From Pseudomonadota bacterium (lineage in GTDB: Bacteria > Pseudomonadota > Alphaproteobacteria > Rhizobiales > Xanthobacteraceae), in assembly GCA_023433965.1 (NCBI GenBank), contig JAEYTQ010000567.1, positions 1 through 5,295 on the forward strand: a stretch of DNA of 5,295 nt, given 5' to 3'. A program made the translations under genes and the position numbers. Below the pieces are notes generated by a model. It was not told the DNA's origin. It worked only from the letters and a program-made list of their open reading frames with translations, and ran no database searches. How positions within the stretch are numbered: the stretch's first letter is position 1; the number at the start of each line of letters is the position of its first letter. Shown here in pieces: positions 1 through 5,295 of this stretch.

Positions 1-90
1 GCTGCGATTGCATCGGCCTCGCGCAGCGCAGGTGAGAATGCCGAGACGGCGCAGCTGATCCGCCTCGGCTTGAAGGAATTGGCGAAGTGA
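1..90 (+). CDS. ruvA: Holliday junction branch migration protein RuvA, C-terminal end (partial)
   Basis: The first 29 codons read in frame to a TGA at 88-90 and end in [10 protein letters not shown]. That ending resembles RuvA domain III, the flexible C-terminal helix bundle that contacts RuvB and regulates its ATPase. RuvA forms tetramers that bind four-way DNA junctions and load RuvB rings during recombinational repair. The identification relies on this short tail together with the immediately overlapping ruvB, which is the normal gene order (ruvC-ruvA-ruvB). The tetramerisation and helix-hairpin-helix domains lie outside the window, so nothing can be said of them. The stop overlaps the ruvB start (GTGA), which points to translational coupling. 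Confidence 0.85.
   Translation, partial: AAIASASRSAGENAETAQLIRLGLKELAK
72..77 (+). promoter_or_regulatory. Ribosome binding site for ruvB
   Basis: GAAGGA lies inside the ruvA coding end, 9 bases before the GTG at 87. This supports the GTG that overlaps the ruvA stop as the true ruvB start, rather than a later in-frame GTG near 111. Confidence 0.6.
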
Positions 91-1145
91 GCGATCCCAA
101 GGCCAGCCGCGTGGTCTCGCCCGAGCGCCGCAGCGACGATGTCGGCGACACCGCCCTGCGTCCGCAATCGCTGTCCGATTTCGTCGGCCAGGCGCAGGCG
201 CGCAAGAACCTCTCGATCTTCATCGAGGCGGCGCGCAAGCGCGGCGAGGCGCTGGATCATGTGCTGTTCGTCGGCCCGCCCGGCCTCGGCAAGACCACGC
301 TCGCGCAGATCGTGGCCAAGGAGCTCGGCGTCGGGTTTCGCGCGACGTCGGGCCCTGTTATCGCCAAGGCCGGCGATCTCGCAGCGCTCCTCACCAATCT
401 CGAAGAGCGCGACGTGCTGTTCATCGACGAGATCCATCGCCTCAGCCCTGCGGTGGAAGAGGTGCTCTATCCCGCGATGGAGGACTTTCAACTCGACCTC
501 ATCATCGGCGAGGGACCTGCGGCGCGCTCGGTGAAGATCGAGCTGTCGAAATTCACCCTGGTCGGCGCCACCACGCGCGCCGGCCTGCTCACTAATCCAT
601 TGCGCGACCGCTTCGGCATTCCGGTGCGGCTGAACTTCTACACGATCGAGGAGCTCGAAAGCATCGTCAGCCGCGGCGCCCGCGTGCTCAATGTCGGCAT
701 GAGCGCCGACGGCGCCAACGAGATCGCGCGCCGGGCCCGCGGCACGCCGCGCAACGCCGGCCGCCTGCTCCGACGCGTGCGCGATTTCGCCTCGGCGGCC
801 GATGCCGACAAGATCGATCGTGCGATCGCCGACCACGCGCTGAGCGCGCTCGAAGTCGATGCGGCGGGGCTGGACGCCATGGATCGCCGCTATCTCACGA
901 CCATCGCGCTCAACTATGGCGGCGGCCCGGTCGGCGTCGAGACGATGGCCGCCGCGTTGTCGGAGCCGCGCGATGCCATCGAGGACATCATCGAGCCCTA
1001 TCTGATCCAGTGCGGCTATCTCCAGCGCACCCCGCGCGGCCGGCTGCTGACGTCGCACGCCTTCCGCCATCTCGGTCTTGCCGAACCGAACCGTGATCCG
1101 GCCCAGTTCGGCCTGTTCGGCACGGACCAGGCCGACGACGACTGA
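87..1145 (+). CDS. ruvB: Holliday junction branch migration DNA helicase RuvB
   Basis: RuvB is the AAA+ motor that, as hexameric rings on either side of RuvA, drives branch migration of Holliday junctions in the cytoplasm before RuvC cuts them. The 352-aa product has all family landmarks. These are Walker [10 protein letters not shown] (residues 63-71), Walker B with LFIDEIH (111-117), sensor I GATTRAG (160-166), the arginine-finger segment PLRDRFGIP (171-179), sensor [14 protein letters not shown] (219-230), and a C-terminal winged-helix domain (about 260-335) containing [15 protein letters not shown]. Length is normal for the family. The GTG start overlaps the ruvA stop by 4 bases and has a GAAGGA site 9 bases upstream. 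One oddity is Asn223 in sensor II, where I expect Ile. The gene appears intact. Confidence 0.98.
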   Translation: MSDPKASRVVSPERRSDDVGDTALRPQSLSDFVGQAQARKNLSIFIEAARKRGEALDHVLFVGPPGLGKTTLAQIVAKELGVGFRATSGPVIAKAGDLAALLTNLEERDVLFIDEIHRLSPAVEEVLYPAMEDFQLDLIIGEGPAARSVKIELSKFTLVGATTRAGLLTNPLRDRFGIPVRLNFYTIEELESIVSRGARVLNVGMSADGANEIARRARGTPRNAGRLLRRVRDFASAADADKIDRAIADHALSALEVDAAGLDAMDRRYLTTIALNYGGGPVGVETMAAALSEPRDAIEDIIEPYLIQCGYLQRTPRGRLLTSHAFRHLGLAEPNRDPAQFGLFGTDQADDD

Positions 1146-1230
1146 CCCTCGCAAGCGGTGAACCCACAGCTTCAGTCTCATCACTAATCCGAACGTGCGG
1201 CGAACGGCGTCGCCGTCTACGAACGGATTG

Positions 1231-1234
1231 GGAG
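1231..1234 (+). promoter_or_regulatory. Ribosome binding site for the 1243 start
   Basis: GGAG sits 8 bases before the ATG at 1243. It favours that ATG over the longer in-frame GTG reading from 1195, which would add 16 arginine/serine-rich residues and has no comparable site upstream. Confidence 0.6.
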
Positions 1235-1242
1235 TTGGAAGA

Positions 1243-2112
1243 ATGGCGTCGACGGACGACACCGGACTGCTCGAGGTCATCGCCGCCGCACCGCAGCTGC
1301 AAACGCCTGATCAGACCGAGGCGTTCCTGGACCCCATGCCGGTCGGTGAACTGGCGTCGATGTGGTGCGCGCTTCAGCGCGTCAGCCGGCGCGACCAGGT
1401 CGGCAGCGTCTGGGCCCTGAAACTCTATTTCGATCATCTGCCGCACCGCCGGCCGCAACAGGCGCTCGATCTGGTGCTGGAGGTGCTGAGGACCGAGGCC
1501 GACAAGCCGAGCGTGATGCAGCTCAACGACAAGTTCCTGCTGTCGCTGCTCTATGCGCATGGCGCGGAGGTGATCGGGCGCATCGAGCACGAGGCCGGGC
1601 ACAATGACCGGCTGCGTTGGCTGCTCGGCGGCGTGCACGTCGATCCCGATGATCCCCTGATGTCGCGTCTTGCCGCATGTGCCGACAGCAAGGCCTGGCA
1701 GGCCGACCACCTGGCCCAGCGCACGCCGCGCGAGCCGCTCGATTGCGCCAGCCTATCGACTGCGGCGCTTGCCCGCGCCTGGGTCGAGCAATATTCCAAG
1801 TCCGATCGCGACCAGGACGACAATCTGTTCGCGATCATGGATTTCGAGCGCGACCTGCGCGAGGACGACCCTGACAGGATGATCGACCTGATCCTGGAGA
1901 TCCTGAAGATCGAGGCCAATCCCGTACTGTTGTCGCTGCTGGCCGCCGGACCCCTCGAAGACGTGATCAACGCCGCCGCGATCGACCGCATCGAGCGCGA
2001 GGCGCGTGTCAATGAACGTTTTCGCGATCTGCTCGGCGGCGTCTGGTACTATCGCGCGCCCGACGAATTGAAGGCGCGGCTGGATGCGCTGATCGGCGAG
2101 AGCCGTTGGTAA
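1243..2112 (+). CDS. Uncharacterised protein with two tandem helical domains (DUF6869-like)
   Basis: This 289-aa protein has no function I can name. It is built from two copies of one domain. Copy 1 (about residues 33-144) contains LASMW, LDLVLEVLRTEA, VIGRIEHEA and LRWLLGGV. Copy 2 (about 170-284) contains LARAW, IDLILEILKIEA, AIDRIEREA and FRDLLGGVW in the same order and spacing. The LLAAGPLEDVI stretch of copy 2 resembles my memory of DUF6869, whose role is unknown; in copy 1 the same place reads LLYAHGAEVI, so it looks more diverged. No signal peptide, membrane segment or catalytic motif is visible, and the sequence looks acidic, helical and cytosolic. It starts 97 bases after ruvB on the same strand, so read-through from ruv is possible but a shared role is not implied. 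The existence of the gene is well supported by ribosome site, length and internal homology; the domain name is tentative. Confidence 0.85.
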   Translation: MASTDDTGLLEVIAAAPQLQTPDQTEAFLDPMPVGELASMWCALQRVSRRDQVGSVWALKLYFDHLPHRRPQQALDLVLEVLRTEADKPSVMQLNDKFLLSLLYAHGAEVIGRIEHEAGHNDRLRWLLGGVHVDPDDPLMSRLAACADSKAWQADHLAQRTPREPLDCASLSTAALARAWVEQYSKSDRDQDDNLFAIMDFERDLREDDPDRMIDLILEILKIEANPVLLSLLAAGPLEDVINAAAIDRIEREARVNERFRDLLGGVWYYRAPDELKARLDALIGESRW

Positions 2113-2114
2113 TT

Positions 2115-2136
2115 TTCGTGCAAGTCTCTGCACGAA
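2115..2136. repeat. Perfect 8-bp inverted repeat just after the DUF6869-like gene
   Basis: TTCGTGCA (2115-2122) and TGCACGAA (2129-2136) are exact reverse complements around the six bases AGTCTC, beginning 2 bases after the TAA. As RNA it would form an 8-bp hairpin that could end or stabilise the upstream transcript. No T-run follows on the plus strand, so it is not a classical intrinsic terminator. It could instead be a regulator binding site ahead of the phosphoesterase gene. Confidence 0.6.
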
Positions 2137-2154
2137 GGATGCAGACGGCCTGCA
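2119..2154. other. Four TGCA words at helical-turn spacing
   Basis: TGCA occurs at 2119, 2129, 2140 and 2151, that is at steps of 10, 11 and 11 bases, in the gap before the metallophosphoesterase gene. The first two belong to the inverted repeat at 2115-2136. The last two border a smaller interrupted palindrome (TGCA, 7 bases, TGCA). Such phasing puts each palindromic word on the same face of the helix. This is a direct sequence observation; a regulatory role is only inferred. Confidence 0.4.
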
Positions 2155-2218
2155 CGGGCGCACCCCAATTCCGCTCCAATCGGACCGCATCAGAAGGCTG
2201 TATTGCCATCGGGCCTCC

Positions 2219-3136
2219 ATGATCACGCGCCGTCACTTCATCCGTTCCATCGGCAGCCTGTCCGCCCTCGGCGTCTCGACCGCGGCGTATGGCGTCGGCA
2301 TCGAGCCGGTGCTGCGGCTCCGCGTCACCCGGTATCATCCGAAGCCGCGGCAGTGGCCGGCGGATTTTCCGCTGAAGATCGCCGCCATCGCCGACCTCCA
2401 TGCTTGCGATCCCTGGATGTCCCTCGAGCGGATCGAGGCCATCGTCGACCGCACCAACGCGCTCAACGCCGACCTCATCGTGCTGCTCGGCGACTATGTC
2501 GCGGGTCTGCATCAGGTCAGGCGCATCATTCCGTCGAGCGAATGGGCCAGGGTTCTGGCGCGCCTCAAGGCACCGCTCGGGGTCCATGCCGTCATGGGCA
2601 ACCACGATTATTGGGATGACAGGACGGTGCAGCGGACCGGGCAGGGGCCGAGCATCGCGCATCGTGCGCTGGAAGCGGCCGGCATCCCCGTCTACGAGAA
2701 CGATGCCGTGCGCCTCACCAAGGACGGCCGTCCGTTCTGGCTCGCCGGCCTTGGCGACCAGCTCGCCTTCCTTCCGGCGCGCCGGTTTCGCAGCATGGCG
2801 CGCTTCGGTGCCGACGATCTCGGCGCGACGCTCGCCAAGGTCACGGACGATGCGCCCATCATCCTGCTCGCCCATGAGCCCCACATCGCGCCGCGCGTGC
2901 CGGCGCGTGTGGCGCTGCAACTGTCCGGCCACACCCATGGCGGCCAGGTTCGCCTGCTTGGCTGGTCGCCCGCGGTGCCGCCGCAGCATGGCCTCCAGCT
3001 CGCCTATGGTCATGTCAGGCTGAAATGCGACGTCATCATCTCCGGCGGACTCGGCTGCAGCATCATGCCGCTCCGCGTCGGGGTGCCGCCGGAGATCGTG
3101 GAGGTGACGCTGGGGCGCGGGCCTCTGGTGGCGTAA
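2219..3136 (+). CDS. Calcineurin-like metallophosphoesterase, YkuE/YaeI type, with Tat-like N-terminus
   Basis: The 305-aa product carries the full two-metal phosphoesterase motif set. It shows DLH (residues 59-61), GDY (91-93), GNHD (127-130), an AHEPH block with His219, and SGHTHGGQ (236-243), followed by the family-typical ISGGLG and PLRVGVPPEI near the end. These residues bind the di-metal centre that hydrolyses phosphoesters or pyrophosphates. The subfamily includes membrane-associated enzymes, some acting on lipid-linked substrates such as UDP-2,3-diacylglucosamine, but the substrate here cannot be told. The N-terminus reads MITRRHFIRSIG and then a mildly hydrophobic stretch to about residue 27, which looks like a twin-arginine export signal or anchor. 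That supports the chosen ATG even though the ribosome site before it (GGGCC) is poor. It lies 70 bases before ybgC on the same strand. All metal ligands appear present. Confidence 0.92.
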   Translation: MITRRHFIRSIGSLSALGVSTAAYGVGIEPVLRLRVTRYHPKPRQWPADFPLKIAAIADLHACDPWMSLERIEAIVDRTNALNADLIVLLGDYVAGLHQVRRIIPSSEWARVLARLKAPLGVHAVMGNHDYWDDRTVQRTGQGPSIAHRALEAAGIPVYENDAVRLTKDGRPFWLAGLGDQLAFLPARRFRSMARFGADDLGATLAKVTDDAPIILLAHEPHIAPRVPARVALQLSGHTHGGQVRLLGWSPAVPPQHGLQLAYGHVRLKCDVIISGGLGCSIMPLRVGVPPEIVEVTLGRGPLVA

Positions 3137-3192
3137 CCCATGCTTGCGCGGCCCGCGATTTTTGCGCAGAACGGGCCAGTTACCGACAAGCG

Positions 3193-3198
3193 AAGAGG
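3193..3198 (+). promoter_or_regulatory. Ribosome binding site for ybgC
   Basis: AAGAGG lies 8 bases before the GTG at 3207. It supports that start over a TTG at 3144, which would add 21 residues not typical of the thioesterase family. Confidence 0.65.
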
Positions 3199-3206
3199 CT
3201 CGCGAC

Positions 3207-3656
3207 GTGACTGCCCATCTCGACGGCGAGATCCGCGACGGCCGCCACCATATGCAGGTCCGCGTCTACTACGAAGACACGGATTTCTCCGGCATCGTCT
3301 ATCATGCCAACTATCTGCGCTACATGGAGCGCGGCCGCACCAATCATCTCAGGCTGATGGGCGCCGAGCAGCAGGCGCTGTTCGAGCAGACCGAGACGGA
3401 GGGTGCGGGCTTCGCCTTCGTGGTGCGCTCGATGCATCTGGATTTCCTCAAGCCCGCGCGGATGGACGACGTGCTCGACGTCGTGACCTGGCCGGTCGCG
3501 GTGAAGGGGGCTTCCATCGTGCTGGCGCAGGAGGTCCGGCGCAGCGCCGACGTGCTGGTGAAAGCCGAGGTGCGCGTCGCCTTCATCAGCGGCGGCCGCG
3601 CCCAGCCGATCCCGAAATCGATCCGCACGCTGATGAAGGCCGATCTGATTTCGTGA
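3207..3656 (+). CDS. ybgC: Acyl-CoA thioesterase YbgC (tol-pal associated)
   Basis: YbgC is a small cytoplasmic hot-dog-fold thioesterase of the 4-hydroxybenzoyl-CoA thioesterase family that hydrolyses acyl-CoA thioesters. In proteobacteria it is usually the first gene of the tol-pal cluster, which keeps the outer membrane attached during division, and it has been linked to phospholipid metabolism. The 149-aa product has the signature [19 protein letters not shown] (residues 18-36). By spacing, Tyr22, Asp26 and His33 correspond to the active-site Tyr, Asp and His of characterised YbgC proteins. The hot-dog beta strands continue through [15 protein letters not shown] and end near KSIRTLM. The GTG start is chosen for the AAGAGG site and because the family begins shortly before this signature. 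No tolQ follows in the window; the next gene is unrelated, 79 bases downstream. Confidence 0.94.
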   Translation: MTAHLDGEIRDGRHHMQVRVYYEDTDFSGIVYHANYLRYMERGRTNHLRLMGAEQQALFEQTETEGAGFAFVVRSMHLDFLKPARMDDVLDVVTWPVAVKGASIVLAQEVRRSADVLVKAEVRVAFISGGRAQPIPKSIRTLMKADLIS

Positions 3657-3726
3657 TCGCCCGATTTGCGCTGGCCTATCGACTCCGCCGATTGCGGCGA
3701 TACATTTGCGGCTCCGATCAACCGAT

Positions 3727-3730
3727 GAGG
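3727..3730 (+). promoter_or_regulatory. Ribosome binding site for the DUF1348 gene
   Basis: GAGG ends 5 bases before the ATG at 3736. It favours that ATG over an in-frame TTG at 3706. Confidence 0.5.
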
Positions 3731-3735
3731 CCATC

Positions 3736-4332
3736 ATGTCGCGCCCGCCGCTTCCGCCCTTCACGAGAGAGACTGCTGCGCAAAAGGCGCGCATGGCTGA
3801 GGATGCCTGGAATTCACGCGATCCGGTGCGTGTCTCGCTCGCCTATACCGAGGACAGCCGCTGGCGCAATCGTTCGGAGGTGTTTCAGGGCCGCGAGGCC
3901 ATCGTCGCCTTCCTCACCCGCAAATGGGAAAAGGAGCAGGACTACCGCCTGATCAAGGACCTCTGGGCGTTCGACGGCAACCGCATCGCCGTGCGCTTCC
4001 AGTACGAATGGCATGATGCAAGCGGCCAGTGGTATCGCTCCTACGGTAACGAGCAGTGGGAGTTCGACGAGCACGGCCTGATGAAGCGCCGCGAAGCCTC
4101 GATCAACGATATCGCGATCGCCGAAAAGGATCGGCGGTTTCACTGGCCTGCGCCCGGGCCAAGGCCGGCCGATGTGCCGGGGCTAGGAACGGATCCGTTC
4201 TCAGCCGCGCAAGCAACTGTCGATCCTCATGGTGAAGAGCCGCGCAGCGGCGTCTCGAACCATGCAGGCCCCGCTGCTGCATCCGGGCCTTCATCCTTCG
4301 AGACGCCCGCCTTTGGCGGGCCCTCAGGATGA
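3736..4332 (+). CDS. DUF1348 (NTF2/SnoaL-like) protein with repeat-derived C-terminal extension
   Basis: The first 150 or so residues match the DUF1348 family, small alpha+beta-barrel proteins of the NTF2/SnoaL-like superfamily with no settled function. Typical segments are [10 protein letters not shown] (21-30), [12 protein letters not shown] (35-46), [13 protein letters not shown] (52-64), [19 protein letters not shown] (76-94), [15 protein letters not shown] (102-116) and DRRFHWP (132-138). The family is usually about 150-160 residues, but this product is 198. Codons 164-198 lie within a palindromic repeat (4225-4334), giving a Gly/Pro/Ser-rich tail ([13 protein letters not shown] and on) with no family counterpart. 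The stop TGA (4330-4332) is part of the repeat. The ancestral stop was therefore probably lost or displaced when the repeat arrived. The core looks intact. It overlaps the convergent amidotransferase gene by 9 bases. Confidence 0.9.
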   Translation: MSRPPLPPFTRETAAQKARMAEDAWNSRDPVRVSLAYTEDSRWRNRSEVFQGREAIVAFLTRKWEKEQDYRLIKDLWAFDGNRIAVRFQYEWHDASGQWYRSYGNEQWEFDEHGLMKRREASINDIAIAEKDRRFHWPAPGPRPADVPGLGTDPFSAAQATVDPHGEEPRSGVSNHAGPAAASGPSSFETPAFGGPSG

Positions 4333-4334
4333 GG
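4225..4334. repeat. 110-bp palindromic dispersed-type repeat element at a convergent gene junction
   Basis: The left arm (4225-4268, starting CCTCATGGTGAAGAG) and the right arm (4288-4334, ending CCCTCAGGATGAGG) are imperfect reverse complements. They share CCTCAT..TGA at the ends and the block GCGTCTCGAA opposite TTCGAGACGC. Each arm holds its own small hairpin: GCCGC-GCA-GCGGC (4239-4251) and CCCGCC-TTT-GGCGGG (4306-4320). The centre is closed by AGGCCC (4266-4271) against GGGCCT (4285-4290). The whole could fold as a cloverleaf or long hairpin on either strand. I recognise the CCTCAT...GTCTCGAA...TTCGAGAC...GATGAGG layout as a high-copy intergenic repeat of Bradyrhizobium-like genomes, comparable to RIME/REP-type elements; it encodes no transposase. 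It may act as a bidirectional transcript end. Here it lies inside coding sequence of both flanking genes. Confidence 0.85.
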
Positions 4335-5043
4335 AGATAAATCTGCGCGCCAAGAACCGCGTGATCGCGCCGCCGAGCTTCGCGCTGTCCAGCGGCTGCG
4401 CGAGAGACTGCCTCGCCGTGGCAACGACCTCCTCCGGCGCGTTGCCGTCGCGCAGTTCGCAGCACACCTGCGCGAACGCGACGTCGAACTCCGGATGAGG
4501 CTGGACGGTCAGCGTCGTGCCGTTGGCGTAGAGCAGGCCGGCATGCGGGGTGAAGTCGGACGAGAGGATCGTCAGCGCCTCGCTCGGCGGGTCAATCACC
4601 TGGTCCTGATGCGAGCAGGGAATGGCGATCGCCTCGCCGTCCACCACGCCGTTCTCCGGCAGCACCCGATAGACATGCCGGCCGATGCCCCAGCCCTTCT
4701 CCGATTTGTGCACCGTGCCGCCGAGCGCCTGCGCGATCAGCTGGTGGCCGAAGCAGACGCCGACCATCGGCGTCTTGCTGGTGTAGGCTTTGCGGACGAA
4801 GTCCTCCAGCACCGCAATCCAGTCGAGTCCGTCATAGACGCCCGCGGCGGCGCCCGTGATCAGCACAGCTTCGAGCTCGCCGGGATGGGGAAGCGCGTCA
4901 CCGTTGGGGATGCTGACCACGTCGACCGTGGCCGTGGGGTCCTCGGTGCGGATCATGCGCGCGAACATGTCCGGAAACGAGCCATGGCGCTCGCGATGCT
5001 CTCGAGGAACGAGCCCGGTCTCGATGATCGTGATGCGTGCCAT
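4324..5043 (-). CDS. Stand-alone class I glutamine amidotransferase (GMP-synthase-like GATase domain)
   Basis: The 239-aa product is a single triad-type glutamine amidotransferase domain, the fold that releases ammonia from glutamine or cleaves related gamma-glutamyl bonds. The nucleophile elbow is [18 protein letters not shown] (residues 92-109) with Cys97. The other triad members are His183 and Glu185 in VQPHPEFD. The oxyanion-side [10 protein letters not shown] (62-71) and the CSHQDQV block (143-149) are also seen. No synthetase domain is attached, so it is not GuaA itself, and the acceptor or true substrate is unknown. The ATG (complement of 5041-5043) gives the expected start [10 protein letters not shown], but no clear ribosome site precedes it. 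The last residues (ISSS) and stop are read from the palindromic repeat. It follows a LysR-type gene in the same direction after 47 to 50 bases, so the two may be co-transcribed. Confidence 0.92.
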   Translation of the reverse strand: MARITIIETGLVPREHRERHGSFPDMFARMIRTEDPTATVDVVSIPNGDALPHPGELEAVLITGAAAGVYDGLDWIAVLEDFVRKAYTSKTPMVGVCFGHQLIAQALGGTVHKSEKGWGIGRHVYRVLPENGVVDGEAIAIPCSHQDQVIDPPSEALTILSSDFTPHAGLLYANGTTLTVQPHPEFDVAFAQVCCELRDGNAPEEVVATARQSLAQPLDSAKLGGAITRFLARRFISSS

Positions 5044-5092
5044 GTGTTACCGGCGGAGGCGACAGAGTACGGCGGGACCATAGCAGTCCAGG

Positions 5093-5295
5093 TCAACCCG
5101 GCGCAAAATCCCGTGCAGGCTCGTCCTCGAACTCCGCCAGCGCCTTGCGCATGGTCTCGACCAGGTCCAGCGCCACGGGCGACGGGCTGCGTTGCGCCGG
5201 AAAGACCGCGGAGAATTCGAAGTCGATGCGCGGAAGGAAGCGCCGCACCACGACGCCGCGCGTTACAAATTCCTGCGCAGTGAAGGGATCGCAGA
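5093..5295 (-). CDS. LysR-family transcriptional regulator, C-terminal end (partial)
   Basis: The minus strand reads 66 codons from the window edge to a TGA (complement of 5093-5095). Segments such as DPFTAQEFVTRGVV, RIDFEFSAVFPAQRS and PVALDLVETMRKALAEF look like the end of a LysR-type substrate-binding domain: the last beta strand, a variable loop, then the terminal helix followed by a short acidic tail. The N-terminal winged-helix DNA-binding domain is outside the window. LysR regulators often control an adjacent, divergently transcribed gene. Here the amidotransferase is downstream in the same direction, so it could be an operon partner rather than the main target. The family call rests on the tail alone. 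Confidence 0.75.
   Translation of the reverse strand, partial: CDPFTAQEFVTRGVVVRRFLPRIDFEFSAVFPAQRSPSPVALDLVETMRKALAEFEDEPARDFAPG

Noticed and set aside
1198..1215. Hairpin CGGCGA-N6-TCGCCG between ruvB and the next gene as a terminator
   Set aside because: The stem is only 6 bp, no T-run follows, and such stems are frequent by chance in this GC-rich sequence.
988..1710. Long minus-strand open frame across the ruvB end and the next gene
   Set aside because: It lies opposite two well-supported plus-strand genes, is rich in Arg/His as expected from the antisense of high-GC codons, and has no recognisable domain.
2009..3013. 334-codon minus-strand open frame opposite the metallophosphoesterase
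   Set aside because: It mirrors the phosphoesterase gene, whose frame holds all catalytic motifs; the antisense product shows no family features and is a codon-bias shadow.
3686..3699. Hairpin CGCCG-ATTG-CGGCG after ybgC as a terminator
   Set aside because: The stem is 5 bp and what follows (ATACATTTG) is not a convincing T-run; a chance match is likely.
3140..3952. Plus-strand open frame starting at the ATG just after the phosphoesterase stop
   Set aside because: It overlaps ybgC and DUF1348 in another frame, and its product is Arg/Ala-rich without motifs.
4225..4334. CRISPR repeat, tRNA or riboswitch explanation for the palindrome
   Set aside because: There is a single copy in the window with no spacer array, no tRNA anticodon or TPsiC features, and the fold lies at a convergent gene end rather than in a leader.
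4495..5283. 262-codon plus-strand open frame across the amidotransferase and LysR genes
   Set aside because: Both minus-strand products have clear family motifs, whereas this frame does not and crosses their boundary.

Overview
The window looks like a chromosomal segment from a high-GC alphaproteobacterium, most probably Bradyrhizobium or a close relative in the Nitrobacteraceae. The reasons are the RuvB sequence, the ruvA-ruvB-...-ybgC order, the heavy use of G/C third positions, and a 110-bp palindromic element of a type I associate with dispersed repeats in Bradyrhizobium-like genomes. The assignment rests on recognition only; no search was run. All of the window is covered by genes or short gaps, and no gap exceeds about 110 bases.

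Left part, plus strand (1-3656): the last codons of ruvA overlap the GTG start of ruvB by 4 bases, giving the Holliday-junction branch-migration pair. Next comes an uncharacterised 289-aa protein made of two tandem copies of one helical domain (second copy DUF6869-like). A 106-base gap follows with a perfect 8-bp inverted repeat and four TGCA words spaced 10-11 bp apart. Then comes a calcineurin-like metallophosphoesterase (YkuE/YaeI type) with a twin-arginine-like N-terminus, and YbgC, the hot-dog acyl-CoA thioesterase normally attached to the tol-pal genes. In related genomes ruvB is often close to ybgC and ybgC is followed by tolQ. Here two extra genes sit between ruvB and ybgC, and tolQ is not seen in the remaining 1.6 kb.

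Right part (3736-5295): a DUF1348 (NTF2/SnoaL-like) protein on the plus strand converges on a stand-alone class I glutamine amidotransferase on the minus strand. Upstream of that amidotransferase, in the same direction, lies the C-terminal end of a LysR-type regulator that runs off the window. The convergent junction is occupied by the 110-bp palindromic element. It supplies the last 35 codons and the stop of the DUF1348 gene, and the last codons and stop of the amidotransferase gene, so the two genes overlap by 9 bases inside its outer arm.

The window is largely ordinary housekeeping and accessory sequence. I see no new defence, mobile or RNA-guided system. The points most worth following are the repeat that became coding at 4225-4334, the duplicated-domain protein at 1243-2112, and the phased TGCA/inverted-repeat gap at 2115-2154.
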